From NCBI GenBank assembly GCA_963974445.1, contig CAXBDI010000063.1, positions 1-21,621 of the forward strand: 21,621 nt of DNA. The letters run 5' to 3'. The stretch comes from JACKII01 sp963974445. GTDB lineage: Bacteria; Pseudomonadota; Alphaproteobacteria; Bin95. Positions within the stretch are counted from its first letter, which is position 1; each line of letters starts with the position of its first letter. The notes below the pieces were generated by a model. It ran no database searches and was not told the origin of the DNA. It worked only from the letters and a program-made list of their open reading frames with translations. Positions 21,563 to 21,621 of the stretch are shown here, piece after piece. The translations under genes were made by a program, and so were the position numbers.

Positions 21563-21621
21563 CTAGTGCCCCTCCGGAATTTCCGCCAGTTCGATCAGCA
21601 CATTGCCGGTGGAGGCCGGGT
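21563..21621 (-). CDS. 3' end of an unidentified gene running in from the right edge
   Basis: On the minus strand an open frame enters from the right edge and ends at TAG 21565-21563 after 18 visible codons, ending NVLIELAEIPEGH. The codon pattern (G or C at most third positions) and the position, converging on the GNAT gene with a 40-base gap, suggest a real gene end. Too little is visible to name a family. The gap shows no clear terminator. Confidence 0.45.
   Translation of the reverse strand, partial: PASTGNVLIELAEIPEGH

Overview
The window is GC-rich, densely coded chromosomal DNA from an alphaproteobacterium, most likely Rhodospirillales-like (inference). The pointers are an F1-only ATP synthase operon (atpHAGDC, no F0 genes beside it) next to priA, a divergent tal–DUF484–xerC block, an alphaproteobacterial-type GltB with a short propeptide, and an enzyme that looks like methylsuccinyl-CoA dehydrogenase of the ethylmalonyl-CoA pathway. 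I see no rRNA, tRNA, CRISPR array, insertion sequence or prophage.

Layout. 1-4526 (-): glutamate synthase large subunit gltB, its last residues cut by the left edge. 4527-4965: a 439-bp non-coding gap with two long-range inverted repeats whose arms interleave. 4966-6630 (+): acyl-CoA dehydrogenase with a long N-terminal extension, probably mcd. 6752-8237 (-): a two-gene operon of a DHRS6-like short-chain dehydrogenase and a class II aldolase. 8383-10047 (+): a HyuB-type hydantoinase/oxoprolinase subunit, divergent from that operon and without a HyuA partner. 10070-10891 (-): a ferritin-like di-iron protein of unknown role. 11149-16116 (-): atpH-atpA-atpG-atpD-atpC, closed by a strong intrinsic terminator at 11092-11121. 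16325-18553 (-): primosomal helicase priA. 18648-21522 (+): transaldolase-type TalC, DUF484 protein, XerC recombinase and a GNAT acetyltransferase, tightly packed with overlapping ends. 21563-21621 (-): the last 18 codons of an unidentified gene.

How it works together. Most of the window is housekeeping: ammonia assimilation (GltB), ATP synthesis (F1 sector), replication restart (PriA), chromosome dimer resolution (XerC) and pentose-phosphate carbon exchange (TalC). The accessory part is 4.5-11 kb: a C2-assimilation dehydrogenase, then a small catabolic-looking island (aldolase, dehydrogenase, solitary HyuB) whose substrate cannot be read from sequence, then an uncharacterised di-iron protein. 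I found no convincing wholly new system. The best leads are the orphan HyuB with its divergent operon, the di-iron protein, and the interleaved repeats upstream of gltB.
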